This document shows positions 38,801-47,276 of a DNA stretch of 59,888 nucleotides, one piece after another. Under the pieces are notes generated by a model. It saw only the letters and a program-made list of their open reading frames with translations, was not told the origin of the DNA and made no database searches. The DNA comes from a virus: the IMG/VR virus record IMGVR_UViG_3300025132_004452, positions 1 through 59,888 of that record. One strand, given 5' to 3'. Both the position numbers and the translations under genes were made by a program. Each line of letters starts with the position of its first letter. Within the stretch, counting starts at the first letter, position 1.

Positions 38801-39268
38801 TCCTCCACTTCCTGACATTAAACCAACGAATTCTTTTCTTTCGGCTTGTACTTCTGCTATTTTTTTAGCTAATTTATCTCCTACAAGTGGTTCACCATTT
38901 TCATCTTTAGCTATTGTTTGGTTTGGTTTTTGTAATAGCTCTAAATACTGATCGTATTCTTTAGTATCAAAAGCATCGTCTTCAACATCAAATTGACTTT
39001 TAACTTCAATATTTTCTTCTTCACCGTCTTTTTTACTGCTTTTTTCAAAATTTAATATACGAGTTTCAAAAGTTTTAAATTTATCTTCATCACTCTCGCC
39101 TTCCATTCTTTGTATAAAAGTATCGTCAATAGAATCTAATGTGTTATATACATTACTTAAAAAACTATCATCATTTTTTATTCTTGATTTAAAATCAGTT
39201 ATAGTAAAGTTTGAATCATCAAAAGTTAATGTTTCAAATATTTCTGAAGCGTAGTCTTTTTCTTCCAT
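29804..39268 (-). CDS. 3154-aa polyvalent/internal virion protein with metallopeptidase, sigma-like and HAD segments
   Basis: One ORF of 9.5 kb. Segments seen: H1134-E-I-G-H1138-H zinc-peptidase motif ('STVQSHEIGHHTLF') with a possible third ligand in 'VAEESLARL'; a sigma-70 region-2-like stretch from about F1383 ('FDPSKNDSLFAWMNSYIGRR', later 'STDQKLGEEGRTIGETIADD'); a HAD phosphatase core with D2234-F-D2236-D-T2238, 'VLTARAPES' and 'FADDAIQN'; a C-terminal helical segment (about 2670-2990) of polyvalent-protein type. Several Gly-rich or hydrophobic stretches near 640-900 suggest membrane contact. It follows the portal-to-muzzle genes and may be injected with DNA. Confidence 0.7.
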   Translation of the reverse strand: MEEKDYASEIFETLTFDDSNFTITDFKSRIKNDDSFLSNVYNTLDSIDDTFIQRMEGESDEDKFKTFETRILNFEKSSKKDGEEENIEVKSQFDVEDDAFDTKEYDQYLELLQKPNQTIAKDENGEPLVGDKLAKKIAEVQAERKEFVGLMSGSGGNDRLTAAKLLKNIEIETQATDEEINEKITQKKESLKNANLLQQSGGKYVGSSLIYALANKEENQDLINRSLPIDSNKKRWKDISYNKLAKKWYGEKYDPNNAATWKLKPLSNNESRKGSDSTTWAKQASRKSNELTKNFLDQYQDMVIDIKKTGKKTTTNKDDAVASLGTDNELIYLPSIQEVTKNPELVKDINISPELLDLTSRMSATSLISEEKLDSKKVRDTIDEALETFEDKQGVGAWNNVVNLVSSAPQFIIQKKIAEKLFNTTADEVLGMENSREDYQKNKKDLGRLLELSNKTSDYEANVILNNIEGQSVNILAQAAKLNDLKKKIENDPNATQKDVDQFNSIKNSVILAEKNIKADMEFLGNIQFEGNNAQAIIDKTQKTYNVLEIHENILANSAVRIVTGLGAVLNEVSNPLNVLEHVGFDLKDDDTVKAISDFSYDVFGETGGDAVNLAMDVANFADETADDLLKKSSEFGEELLNRNRPAARFDEIDGIKAGMRWGTEMLTGQLLNTGLSIVVPGGGGLVLSALSESGNQMYDMKKRMEGEKWNLNEMKYIQDFKKEFGFNPLGDDETYKIQPEEINALQFYGTAGIYGIAEYASEKITLGNFKLGAKNLRKAFDLSKVAKKGSPISNKINQRWLNLKEGAKDFVKGVPGEAFGEGAVTLSQNAAEIYILGNKDVSMLDGFTESMVSGLVMSGTMQSPGLVAQTYQAFRGPDRNAKIAERGKEILRLSNTIKGYETQLAGLTPKTGAHDAIVKSKALVEKQMHDLAKEQLADQEKVRSEIMSLTKEDRQRLINGFNAEHKIRSEIDKINSDKNLDEKTAADLINKQLIELKAVEAVKNFTLSNAEWSADKGRAKKFADAYRAKNGTLGNVEMVVGDNNKQALDAGLEYVDSRTDLNDSEKLQVKELMKQQFEVADKASRGDATVNGMAFGDNLTIEVTNEDGSKGTKNINLPITFALNRNNSTVQSHEIGHHTLFKQFMENNPDAVGLVQDLESYVKKNYKEAYQNFLETKELYGEYDSKGDLSNPTLVAEESLARLSDFMRQNNLEADRTLYNKMFGRFQKFNDGSGQIKTGKDVFDMITSYNNSFETGELSGLTKSIAEGTAEISRKKKTIKKDSKPVSKSKLSLTKAERSELTDLTNEAPGPKGPDGKYKMTKAEFLQDKDRAFSKVYTAISQGKFDGLIIDKMATGQTIYDKSRENIIQETRDKLADHLMSFDPSKNDSLFAWMNSYIGRRVGDVTNKAKREKAKKPGVQVSTDQKLGEEGRTIGETIADDTNIEAGIDANIVEDTIDNMRTKLGIEKGGPIYNKVLDSVRKVLGTKLPEVSNKKFREDLKKAFDKELFKEIKKFIGTRANYETFLSENFQTVFNAISQSTANKRFRQFVEPLIDPATGKQARPDNNPLFRKKDVKRSEFMDYFLGSNVGASTKGTRKDALAGAIAQELAFDATMEVLEDPAVQNRIKDIYELQGLRQAENYTAVVGKNIDRVPGSKFSKTNKTNLQQYEVLNEINNLEQFLQGSNIINKIENGKDLSELIKSYISSKNQNVQEVLNLYSNTLLGIVEDSGKIKIKLPKAKSKAIAKTAYLFQADPGPQLLAEQADFKEIVTNYDLDAIDANTPEGKKELIDKIFFDKNSALINFLPESALTAGTLSNGGDNVNLGTPLSVKVKKRLQKNGLLNKPTETLREYKLIDGSTILNSDEDFVKKSVQLKIAPVGTFLFANALQVKNAIAEAKKRGNTFALETKIDDKGVETSKNIKEAVKRQGYSAKMQRELGTPKFTQEQINKRDGFKELIMSLNDAVQFDKAKFLPVVAGLLSSTSGSQNHFGRTGSIIEFGNTLNLKNVEEHTEPASDLMKFLLNRMAQDNVEQYIDPALESFFQGALPKVYDGMLKGVGPDGIKFDYIKNIPSQYVADVLLGLKPVWIRYFNSNVNSQVRIDENGDQHTGINPNVIILSNGNSIAKEFGLEVSKDLQTPGIIKIQQQLLFEIFDGQITSKIANEILKPHLALAKSQHEATQANEKSQSNSGVTPFSKTKTNKQTIEQANMMDKALDIARDPNAPVKKIRVFDFDDTLARTKSNVFYTMPDGTKGTLTAEEFAERGGEILNEGGEFDFSDFNIVRDGKPGPLLDVAKKIQAARGTEDVFVLTARAPESQAAIKEFLDSLGLNIPLKNITGLGNSTGAAKANWVVNKAAEGYNDFYFADDAIQNVQAVKDALSVIDVKSAVQQAKIKFSKTVDQTVNDIIEHKTGIKSEKEYSDVKARLVGRKKGKFKLFIPPSAEDFVGLLYSMLGKGEIGNMQMDFFNKHLIEPYGRAMENLSRDQNRMINDFKVLKEQLIKEGLIPKNLNKIAFGEFTHSDVARILAWNKQGMDIPGISKADLKQVLAFAKKNQAIDVFAQNLIDINKGDGYAAPTANWLAGTISTDLLDGLRTGKRSKYLQEWQDNIDLIFSPKNLNKMEAAFGTNWRDAMEDMISRMKSGRNRSNKMGKIENRLLDYINNSVGTVMFFNMRSALLQTISAVNFIDFGSNNIYNAGKAFANQTQYWKDFSELMNSEFLVERRNGLKLNVSESEIADAAATSKNKAKAAIAYILSKGYLPTQFADSFAIASGGATFYRNRINALMKEGMSEADAKKQAFLEFREIAEESQQSSRPDRVSQQQASTLGRLILAFQNTPMQMNRLGKKSFLDLINRRKRKGMTQFQSDVSNISRVTYYMAVQSMIFSALQQGLFALAFNEEEEEESENERYLNVANGMLNTVLNGTGIYGVALSTLISVGRKVYKESKKEGTFPGPNYEDAANEMLNFSPPIDIKLSKLRQAGLTWKYEGYKHDEAKWSIDDPAYKSAAYVISGLTNVPVDRLISKSENVRSALEDEQQTWKRISLLLGWKDYQLNSTEERKEYIDSQKEAKSAYRKRMKAKRDNEGQYSPKKLLTQKDIDVENKQKEVTKYKKLKKPRQVEILDSLGLSKKQIRALRYEKDRVAKLIELMKK

Positions 39269-39272
39269 ATTT

Positions 39273-40406
39273 TTACTTTGATAGCTTTGTTGGTTGAATT
39301 TCAGTTACAGCACCTTCTTCAACATTAGTAAATACTAAATCACTAGCTGGTTGTATAGCGTAAGAACCTGTTGTGGCTACATTATTAGCGATTACTTCAA
39401 ATAAATCATTAACTTCACCACCAGAATCCACCCATTCTTCGTAAGTATTAATTTCTGTATTTGGAAACATTCCTCCTAAATTATTGTAAAAAAGCTGTTC
39501 AACTGATAATTCAGGAGCACCTTTTATAGATGGTGCTACAACGTTTTTACCAGCATCATAACTCTTTTTAAGCTTTTCAACAATGTCTGTTTTATATTTA
39601 TCAATATTTCTAAACTTTCCTTTTTTACCAGGTTCTTTGCTTTTTACTTTACCACCATCTTTACTGCCAGTAGAAACTACAGTTGAAGTACCTGTTTGTT
39701 GAGTTTCTGCATATTTTTTTGGATCTAACAATGATTTAGCCCACTCATCTGTAACTAAGTTGTAATCTCTATCTATCATAGGGTATCTAGTACCACTAGC
39801 TTCGAAATCATCATAGTATTTTCCTAACTGTATTTCTTTATCAGCAAACTCTCCACCTTTAGCTCCAAATATACTGTATCTCCCATCTTCACCTCTACCT
39901 AACTTAATAGGTGCGCCTTGTTGTACAGCTAGTTCATATAAAAAATCTCCACCACCTGGAAGTTGCTCTTCTCCAGCAGCTATAGCTGCAGCCGCGGCAT
40001 CAACGTCTTTATCAAAAGAGCCTACAAACATTGTTAAATCATTTAAATCTCTATTATTGTTAGCAACAGTCTTTTGATACATTGTAAGATCTTCTGTAGT
40101 AGCTTCTGGACCAAAAGCTTTCATGTGTAGATCAGCTTCTAGTCTAGCAGCATTTTCTAACTCAGCTATAACTTGTTCATCTAAGCTTTTGTTACCAGTC
40201 TTTTCATATTCAGCTGCTTGTTTATACCTACCAGATACAGCGGCTTGAGCCTTTTGCTGCATTTCCTTCTGGGCTTTCTGCTCTTCTTTTCTTCTAGTAG
40301 CTCCTTGAGCTATGCTTCTTTTAAATGCTTGACCTGTTTGGCCTATGAAAGCAGCTGATCTAGCATCTCTAGTATCTCTTATTACTTTTTGATCTTTATA
40401 TCCCAT
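39273..40406 (-). CDS. Probable internal virion protein (377 aa)
   Basis: Ala/Gln/Lys-rich helical N-terminus ('RRKEEQKAQKEMQQKAQAAV') followed by beta-rich sections ('GRGEDGRYSIFGAKGGEFAD', 'YKTDIVEKLKKSYDAGKNVV'). Position between the giant protein and the 225 aa Ala-rich protein fits the cargo/internal-protein block of crAss-like virions. No catalytic motif. Assignment is by gene order. Confidence 0.55.
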   Translation of the reverse strand: MGYKDQKVIRDTRDARSAAFIGQTGQAFKRSIAQGATRRKEEQKAQKEMQQKAQAAVSGRYKQAAEYEKTGNKSLDEQVIAELENAARLEADLHMKAFGPEATTEDLTMYQKTVANNNRDLNDLTMFVGSFDKDVDAAAAAIAAGEEQLPGGGDFLYELAVQQGAPIKLGRGEDGRYSIFGAKGGEFADKEIQLGKYYDDFEASGTRYPMIDRDYNLVTDEWAKSLLDPKKYAETQQTGTSTVVSTGSKDGGKVKSKEPGKKGKFRNIDKYKTDIVEKLKKSYDAGKNVVAPSIKGAPELSVEQLFYNNLGGMFPNTEINTYEEWVDSGGEVNDLFEVIANNVATTGSYAIQPASDLVFTNVEEGAVTEIQPTKLSK

Positions 40407-40418
40407 AGCTATTATATT

Positions 40419-41096
40419 TTATTCAAACTCACCTGTGAGATTATTATAAACTTTTCCTTGATTCTTTTTCTTACCGAATTGTTCTTCAACGCTTTGCTCA
40501 CTACCGCTAAACAATGCTTGAATTTGTGAAGGGTCTTTAGCAATTTCTCCTAATACTCCACCAACTGCACCAGCTGTTTGTTGATCAATAGCTTGCTTAC
40601 CAGCTAAAGCATCCATTTCTCTTTGTTGATAACCTTCCTGCAGATTAGCAACTCTATCTAACTTATCCATTTCTCTTTGCTCTCTAACGGTAAATGCTTG
40701 TTGTTCACCCATAGCTCTATATTTTTCATTAGTAGCTTCTTGTTGCTTTATATCAGCTGATATACCTTGTTTAGAAGCAGCAGCTTGTCTAGCCAAAGCA
40801 GTGGCACCTGCAGCACCAAAACCACCAGCTCTCATTGTGTCTAATGTGTTTGCTAAAGCTTGATCTGTTTGCTGTGCTTGCATTTCAGCTGCTTCAGTAG
40901 ATACCGATAGATTAGCATAAGGATTAGTTATATCTTGTCTATTAGCTTCTAAGCTAGCTAACTGTTTACCCAAGGCATTAGCTTCTTTAGCAGCTTCCGT
41001 TGCTCTATCGTTGGCATCTTTTTTAGCAAAGGCACCCATTACTATTGGAGTAGCAGCCGCAGCCACTTGCATTATTCCACCTATTTTATCTGACAT
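40419..41096 (-). CDS. Ala/Gln-rich helical internal virion-type protein (225 aa)
   Basis: 'VAAAATPIVMGAFAKKDAND', 'GAAGATALARQAAASKQGIS' and 'AIDQQTAGAVGGVLGEIAKD' are Ala-rich helices, as in T7 gp14-like internal or ejection proteins. The N-terminus has a short hydrophobic stretch. It sits in the tail/internal-protein block. The next gene upstream is 11 bases away. Confidence 0.6.
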   Translation of the reverse strand: MSDKIGGIMQVAAAATPIVMGAFAKKDANDRATEAAKEANALGKQLASLEANRQDITNPYANLSVSTEAAEMQAQQTDQALANTLDTMRAGGFGAAGATALARQAAASKQGISADIKQQEATNEKYRAMGEQQAFTVREQREMDKLDRVANLQEGYQQREMDALAGKQAIDQQTAGAVGGVLGEIAKDPSQIQALFSGSEQSVEEQFGKKKNQGKVYNNLTGEFE

Positions 41097-41107
41097 ATTT
41101 TTTTAAT

Positions 41108-42883
41108 TTAATAAGATGATGGTACAAATTCAGTACCTACTGAGAATAGCTCTTTCATTTCACCTGGAGCAGTTGTTGTATCTAACCTAAGCTTAACTGT
41201 TGTGTAATAACCTTTGACACCACTAGTTTGATTACCTAGTATTACTTCACCTATTTTTGCAGGCGAATTATTAACTACATTAGCTACGTATCTATTTTCT
41301 TTTCTACAAAAGCCAGCTCTTTTAGTTATACCATTTTCAATATACTCACCTTCGTAATAACTCTTAATCAAAGCTATATTATCTGTTTCGTTCTGCCAAG
41401 AACCTAAGTTACTTAATACTAATCCAGTTTGATCAGATTCTACTTTTTCAACTTCCCAACCGCTAGAACCTTCATACTCAATTGTTTTAAAAGTTTTAAC
41501 TAAACTTGGCTGTTGGTTGAATATAAACTCTATAGACGATGTTACTGGATCGTTAGCATAAAAAGTATTTCTTGAAACATTTTCTGAATTATGAATCCAA
41601 AGATTACCATTTGATGTAGTATAAAATCTATTAAATAAGCTTTCAGCAAGTAAAGGCTTATAATCATAAAACGTAACCCATCCAGCAGCTTGCTCATCAT
41701 AAACTAAAGTTTGATAATCACCATTAGCTTGTTGCATACTGATTAAATAATTATCATTGTATACGTCATAAGCTCCTATAACATAATCTTTTTTAAATGT
41801 TCTAAAAATAACATCACTATTAGAACCAAAGTCTTGAGGAGGAAAGTCTGTTAGTTGAACTCTAGCATTCACTTTATCAACAGCTTTAACGTAACAACCT
41901 GTTTCTGCACCGTTTATTAATACTCTAGAACCTATTTCTACATTAGTAAAGAATTCACCACCTTCGCCGGCTAAATTTTTATATATATAAGGTTCACCAG
42001 CACTTAACCCTGCTGTATAAGGGAAAGGAGGTTGAACACCATCTATAGTATCATTAACATCAAAAGCTCTTAAATTTGAATCTATTTCACTTAATTCATC
42101 TCTAAAAAAGTCTTTCATTCCATTAGCAGCAATCTCAATTAAACCATTTTCAGCTAGTCTTAATACTGTATTCCTGTTTTTATCAGAAAAATACATTCTA
42201 TTTCCAAAATGATCAAATGATTCAGGATTGTCACTAATACCATATTCACCTACATATGGAGTTATTTCCCCAATTACAAGCTTTGTTGTTGAAACTGGAG
42301 TACCTTGACCATCAGCCGCATATATAGCATCTTTATCTATTAATGCTCTACTTACTTTATTTTGTTGAAATATATGTAGTTTAGTATCTGAAGCATATAT
42401 TCTTTGTATAGAACCATATTCAGGTGGTGCAGTAAAAGTTATGTTAGTAGCTTCGGAAAAAACATTTGTTTCATTAACATTAGTAGCAGAATTAAAAAGA
42501 CCAGAATAAATTACTTTATTATCTCTAACAGTGCTAACATAGTCTTTGTTTACTAAATAAGCTTTAACACCGTAATCAGTGGAAACATTATTGTAACCTC
42601 CTTTTACTCTTGATTCTTCTATGAGCCAGTTAGCTGCGTTTGTACTAGGTAATCCAATTATATCAGGATTTACACTACCCAGTACTGGAGAATTCCAAAA
42701 GTTTTGATACCTATTACTAGGAACACTTCCAACACCGTTATCATTACCAAATCTATAAAAAGGAAGACCAGGGAAGTTCGGTGCGTTTAAATAGTTACTG
42801 GCACCGTTAGGCGTCCAATTAGCTCCAACAGTTTTTTTAGCCCAAAACGTATTAAAATATTTTACTTCTAATGTAAATGCCAT
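41108..42883 (-). CDS. Tail/muzzle-type structural protein (591 aa)
   Basis: Beta-rich throughout. 'GEYGISDNPESFDHFGNRMY' and 'FSDKNRNTVLRLAENGLIEI', then 'GMKDFFRDEL', match a signature of structural proteins in crAss-like phages (G-I-x-x-N-P-E-S...D-x-x-R-x-x-V-L-R-L-x-x-N-G-I). It likely forms part of the tail muzzle or stabilising ring. Its start overlaps the 1463 aa gene end by 1 base, so the two are coupled. Confidence 0.7.
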   Translation of the reverse strand: MAFTLEVKYFNTFWAKKTVGANWTPNGASNYLNAPNFPGLPFYRFGNDNGVGSVPSNRYQNFWNSPVLGSVNPDIIGLPSTNAANWLIEESRVKGGYNNVSTDYGVKAYLVNKDYVSTVRDNKVIYSGLFNSATNVNETNVFSEATNITFTAPPEYGSIQRIYASDTKLHIFQQNKVSRALIDKDAIYAADGQGTPVSTTKLVIGEITPYVGEYGISDNPESFDHFGNRMYFSDKNRNTVLRLAENGLIEIAANGMKDFFRDELSEIDSNLRAFDVNDTIDGVQPPFPYTAGLSAGEPYIYKNLAGEGGEFFTNVEIGSRVLINGAETGCYVKAVDKVNARVQLTDFPPQDFGSNSDVIFRTFKKDYVIGAYDVYNDNYLISMQQANGDYQTLVYDEQAAGWVTFYDYKPLLAESLFNRFYTTSNGNLWIHNSENVSRNTFYANDPVTSSIEFIFNQQPSLVKTFKTIEYEGSSGWEVEKVESDQTGLVLSNLGSWQNETDNIALIKSYYEGEYIENGITKRAGFCRKENRYVANVVNNSPAKIGEVILGNQTSGVKGYYTTVKLRLDTTTAPGEMKELFSVGTEFVPSSY

Positions 42884-45800
42884 TATCTTACTAATTTTAC
42901 GTAAATAACTTTTCTAACGTCACTGCTTAGACCAGTTCCATTATTAAATTTCTCTCTTAACCTTATAGTAACTCTGTAAACACAAATGTCTTCACCTTTT
43001 AAAGCTCCTTCAGCTCTAAACTTACCACTTCTATCTTCTTCAAATTGGCAAAATGGAGGGTGATCTACATCTGCTAAAAAAACCCATCTACCAATGTTGT
43101 GTGCGTAATATTCATTAACAAGGTTCGTGTTACTAGCACCTAGTCTTATTAAGTCAGTAGGACCAAACCTTCTAACATCGAAAGGAAATTTTCTATAACC
43201 CCAAGCTTTATCGTTATTAACATTTGGATCATTGCCACCAAATTGTATTCCAGTTGTACTATTGCTGTCATTTATTATTAAAAAGTCTTTCCAACCGTAA
43301 CCACTTTTAGGTACAGCACCTTGTTCCCCATAAGTGGGAGAAGAATCTGTTCCAATAGAAAAATTGTCATAACCGTCTTTATCAAATATAGCAAGTTCAC
43401 ATTTTTCTATGTAAGGTTCTGAAGCATCGTTTTGCTCACCAAAAGAACCATCAAAAAAGTCATCTAAATAACAACTAGAAGAAGTCCCGTCAATTCCACT
43501 TCCATTGTTTTTCATTGCTAATCCAGCCGCATTAAACCTAACTGCTGAATTACCAATTTTACTAAAATCAATAGCACTAGTACTTCCAATGCCTTGATTA
43601 GCCCATCTAAATATACTGCTATCTCTACTAGTTGCGTTTGAGTTTTCAAACATTTTTCCGATGTTTTGATTATTGTTACTACCATCTCCTCCAAAAACTT
43701 CTTTTTTCTTACCAATACTCATTGTCCAATAGAAATTTCTTTTAACAGACCAATTTCTTGCATTATCATCGCTATCACTAGCACCTATTGAAGCTGTGTC
43801 TTTAATTATATCTTTAGGTAGCGGTATAAATGGAGAGTTACCGACTCTATTTGCATCTACAATAATTTGATTAAATATTCTATCAGCATTATAACTATTA
43901 ACTACGTCACTAGGATCTGTAGGATTAGGATATATTGTTGCCTGACCCCAGGTTTTTAACGGTATAGAATCTTCTGCAACCGTACCGCTTTGAACAATAG
44001 GTATACCTGTGTCTAAATATTTCCATACAGGCTTATTGTTTGTTAGTTTATTATTACTTACATAAACTATTTTTGAACTTGGCACTTCTCCTGGTATTGT
44101 TAGTTTCAACGCAAAGGTTAAGTTTTCTTGTAGTTGATGTTCAAAATTAGGATTAAAATATTTTCTTTCAGCAGCACTTTTATCTGCCATTTTAATATTC
44201 CAACTAGGTGGAGAACTTCCTATTTTTACTATCTCAAAGCTACCACCAACGGGGTCGTCTGGTCCACTAGTTACATTTTCTAATTCTATATTTGCGTTGG
44301 GATCGTTTGACTCTAGCCCTCCATTTGTTAATATTTTTATATCTCTGTTTAACAAATATTTACCATCACCATAATAATCACCTATACCATCATATGGATA
44401 TCTTTCTTCCATTAAAAATAAAAATCCAGAAATACCTGCAGGACCATTTGGAGTTTGTCCTTGTTTTATAGATGTATTTAAATCTGATATTAAACCACTA
44501 CTTGTAGTTTCCCAGTATATATCTAATTTAGATTCAACAGGGTTTGTTTCAGCTACTATTAAAAACTTAGAAAATTGAGGTTGTGTAGTATCAGATGAAG
44601 GAGCTTGATAAGTTGACTCAAAACCTAATCTTAATGTTTCAGCATTAGAAATATCGATAGATGCTATAAAAGGATTTTTATCAGCATTGTAAAAAGGATC
44701 TACATACTTAGTATTTGACGAATCTATATAATAAGGATAACTTTTAAAAGATATTAATGAAGTCGCGGTGCTAGCACTTGGGTTAATAAAACTACCTTTT
44801 TTAGTGGTCCAAGGACCAAAGTCTCTAAAAGCTTGAATATTTACGACTTTAAATGGTTTAATTCTATCTTCGTCAAGTTGTCTATTATACCAAACGTTTT
44901 TAGCATCTGCAGTAACAATTCCTGGAGTTGGATGAAAAACTCTAAAAAACAAAGTAGTGTCACTTCCAAAAGACCTGTCAGTGGGTGATATATTAGTAGT
45001 GTTTTTTGGAATTTTATTTATATTATCTCCATATATCGAAAGATTACTAATTTCATATATTCTACCATATGAAAGAGGTAGGATAGGGGCTTGAAATGTT
45101 ATACTACCACTTGTAGATCCAGGTAAATAAACATTATAATACTCTTGTTCTGATTGTTTAACAACTATTTTATAAGAATACCAGCCAAGAGGATTAGTAT
45201 CTTTATTATATAATCCTGGATAAAAATTTAAACCAGGTACTTGATTAGGTATTTCTTCAGTAAAAATAACTTTAATAGAACCTCCAAAAAAATCTGGATA
45301 AGACTTGTCTCCAGCGTTATCGTAAGGAACGTACACAGTTGACTTTTCAGATTTAACATTATTGTTAGAAGAGAATAACACTTCACTTTCATTATTAGCT
45401 AGTATAACATTAGACTGTCTACCAAATCTATCTGCTAAAATAACACCAACTTGATATGTCCTACCTTGTTTTATTGTAGAGTTATAATGTTCTTTTATAG
45501 TGTTTTCAGATGAAGTAAGCATTGGAGGGTTTTCGCCAAGCGCAACAGCGTCATCTAAGCTTTGTGACAATAAAACATTTCCTTCTGCATCAAAACCATT
45601 TGGATTATTTATATTTCTTTCACTAGAAAAAGCTTCGTATTCTAAGCTAGAAGGTGCGGCATGGGAATTTTGATAATTCGCATACATAACTCTATTACCA
45701 GCTACTTCTTGAGCCTTGGCTTTAACCGGTGTTATGTCACTTACTCTTAATACAGCTGATTCAGGTAAAACTTGAAAAGGTTTTGCAGACCTGTATTTGT

Positions 45801-47274
45801 ATATTAATTGTCTATCATAAGGAAAGCCAGTATAATTATTAGTAACAAATTGACTAGATAAATTAGCAAAAGTATTAATAGGTATTTCACCTATAGAATA
45901 AACATTGTTATCATTAGATGATTTTATTAATACTTGAATCTCCTTAACTTTGTATCTATTTATAAAGTTTAATCCAGTAGAAGTGTCAGATATATTATAA
46001 TAAGAGTTGTCAGGAAGAATTATATTTAACTCTGCAGACGTTATTAAATTAGTAAACCAATCTAAGGTAGTACTTATACTTGCTTTTCCTTCGTCACCCA
46101 CTTTAAAACTACCATATTGTTTAGGTACAAAAAGTGGTTGAGTAAAAGGAGCCATTAACGAATACTCATTGTCATCATACTTAAATCTATAGCTAAATCT
46201 AGCAAATCTTTCTTCTAAGTATTTTCTAGGTCTTAAGTTTTCTTGATACTCTGGATTTAAAAGTTGAAAAGTTATTAAATTACCTTCAGCCCAACCTTGT
46301 TTTACATCTGAAGCACTTGGAACTGTCTGGCCGCTTTTTGGTTGATCTTCTGATAAATATAATCTATTTTCTGGTAAACCACTCACAGATCTAACGTACA
46401 TGGTTCCTCCATTAGGAACGCTATAATTTTTTACCTTAATAACAGGGAAGTCAAAATTAGATCCTTTTTGCATTAAATCTCTTAACGCGGTACCTGGCCA
46501 AGAAGGTTGGTTAGACACAACCGCTGTTGCAAAACTTATATAATCTCTACTAGATGGAATATCATTTATAGGTGCTGTTAAAAAAGGTGGTAACCACTCT
46601 TCATCTTCAGCCTTCCAGGTAGGACTCCAATATGGCGTTGTTGGACCACCTGTGTTTTTAATAAACTTTATAGGTTCATAAGGTGCAAATTTAGCTACAG
46701 ATATTTGATCTTCAGCAAAGTAATAATCAGTGATATGTTTTGGCTGTGCGATTAAATCGTTATTTGTAAACGCTTTATCTATGTTTATTTTTCTAGGTTG
46801 GTTTCTATTGTCATTAAAAAACAATAAATTTTCTATAATATTAAACCCAAGTACTCTATGTGTTTTTGAAAAGTTTAGAAACTCTCCTTTCAATAAAACA
46901 ATTGGTGTGTAGTTTTCACCAGACAATTTTACTTGTATAACATAGTTATAACCTTGAAACTTATTGCTTAATTGGTCAGGTGAATTGTCAGTAAAAGTTG
47001 TTAAAAACAAATATAATGAGCTAGTATCGTCATGTGAAAACAAACCTATAATCTCTAAAACATTATTAGTGCCTAAAGTGTTTTGTAAACTTATTAAAAA
47101 GCTACCTATAACAGTATCATTACCTAAAACATTTTCTAACGCACCAACATTAGCTCCTTCTGATTTGCTTACGTTTATGTTTCTACCTTCTCTATACTCT
47201 CCTTTTGGTACTAATCTAGCATCTTTATCTCTATTCATCTTAGATGAAAGGAAATTGTTTTGTATTTTAGCCAT
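42883..47274 (-). CDS. Large crAss-like stabilisation/muzzle protein (1463 aa)
   Basis: The N-terminus 'SKMNRDKDARLVPKGEYREG' plus 'RNINVSKSEGANVGALENVL' and 'GN' is the distinctive start of the large tail/stabilisation protein of crAss-like phages (M-N-R-D-x-D-x-R-L...G-E-Y-R-x-A/G-x-N-I). Most of the rest is beta-sandwich and propeller-like repeats. It probably forms the outer tail knob. A 1-base spacing to the ring protein upstream supports one structural operon. Confidence 0.75.
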   Translation of the reverse strand: MAKIQNNFLSSKMNRDKDARLVPKGEYREGRNINVSKSEGANVGALENVLGNDTVIGSFLISLQNTLGTNNVLEIIGLFSHDDTSSLYLFLTTFTDNSPDQLSNKFQGYNYVIQVKLSGENYTPIVLLKGEFLNFSKTHRVLGFNIIENLLFFNDNRNQPRKINIDKAFTNNDLIAQPKHITDYYFAEDQISVAKFAPYEPIKFIKNTGGPTTPYWSPTWKAEDEEWLPPFLTAPINDIPSSRDYISFATAVVSNQPSWPGTALRDLMQKGSNFDFPVIKVKNYSVPNGGTMYVRSVSGLPENRLYLSEDQPKSGQTVPSASDVKQGWAEGNLITFQLLNPEYQENLRPRKYLEERFARFSYRFKYDDNEYSLMAPFTQPLFVPKQYGSFKVGDEGKASISTTLDWFTNLITSAELNIILPDNSYYNISDTSTGLNFINRYKVKEIQVLIKSSNDNNVYSIGEIPINTFANLSSQFVTNNYTGFPYDRQLIYKYRSAKPFQVLPESAVLRVSDITPVKAKAQEVAGNRVMYANYQNSHAAPSSLEYEAFSSERNINNPNGFDAEGNVLLSQSLDDAVALGENPPMLTSSENTIKEHYNSTIKQGRTYQVGVILADRFGRQSNVILANNESEVLFSSNNNVKSEKSTVYVPYDNAGDKSYPDFFGGSIKVIFTEEIPNQVPGLNFYPGLYNKDTNPLGWYSYKIVVKQSEQEYYNVYLPGSTSGSITFQAPILPLSYGRIYEISNLSIYGDNINKIPKNTTNISPTDRSFGSDTTLFFRVFHPTPGIVTADAKNVWYNRQLDEDRIKPFKVVNIQAFRDFGPWTTKKGSFINPSASTATSLISFKSYPYYIDSSNTKYVDPFYNADKNPFIASIDISNAETLRLGFESTYQAPSSDTTQPQFSKFLIVAETNPVESKLDIYWETTSSGLISDLNTSIKQGQTPNGPAGISGFLFLMEERYPYDGIGDYYGDGKYLLNRDIKILTNGGLESNDPNANIELENVTSGPDDPVGGSFEIVKIGSSPPSWNIKMADKSAAERKYFNPNFEHQLQENLTFALKLTIPGEVPSSKIVYVSNNKLTNNKPVWKYLDTGIPIVQSGTVAEDSIPLKTWGQATIYPNPTDPSDVVNSYNADRIFNQIIVDANRVGNSPFIPLPKDIIKDTASIGASDSDDNARNWSVKRNFYWTMSIGKKKEVFGGDGSNNNQNIGKMFENSNATSRDSSIFRWANQGIGSTSAIDFSKIGNSAVRFNAAGLAMKNNGSGIDGTSSSCYLDDFFDGSFGEQNDASEPYIEKCELAIFDKDGYDNFSIGTDSSPTYGEQGAVPKSGYGWKDFLIINDSNSTTGIQFGGNDPNVNNDKAWGYRKFPFDVRRFGPTDLIRLGASNTNLVNEYYAHNIGRWVFLADVDHPPFCQFEEDRSGKFRAEGALKGEDICVYRVTIRLREKFNNGTGLSSDVRKVIYVKLVR

Positions 47275-47276
47275 AC

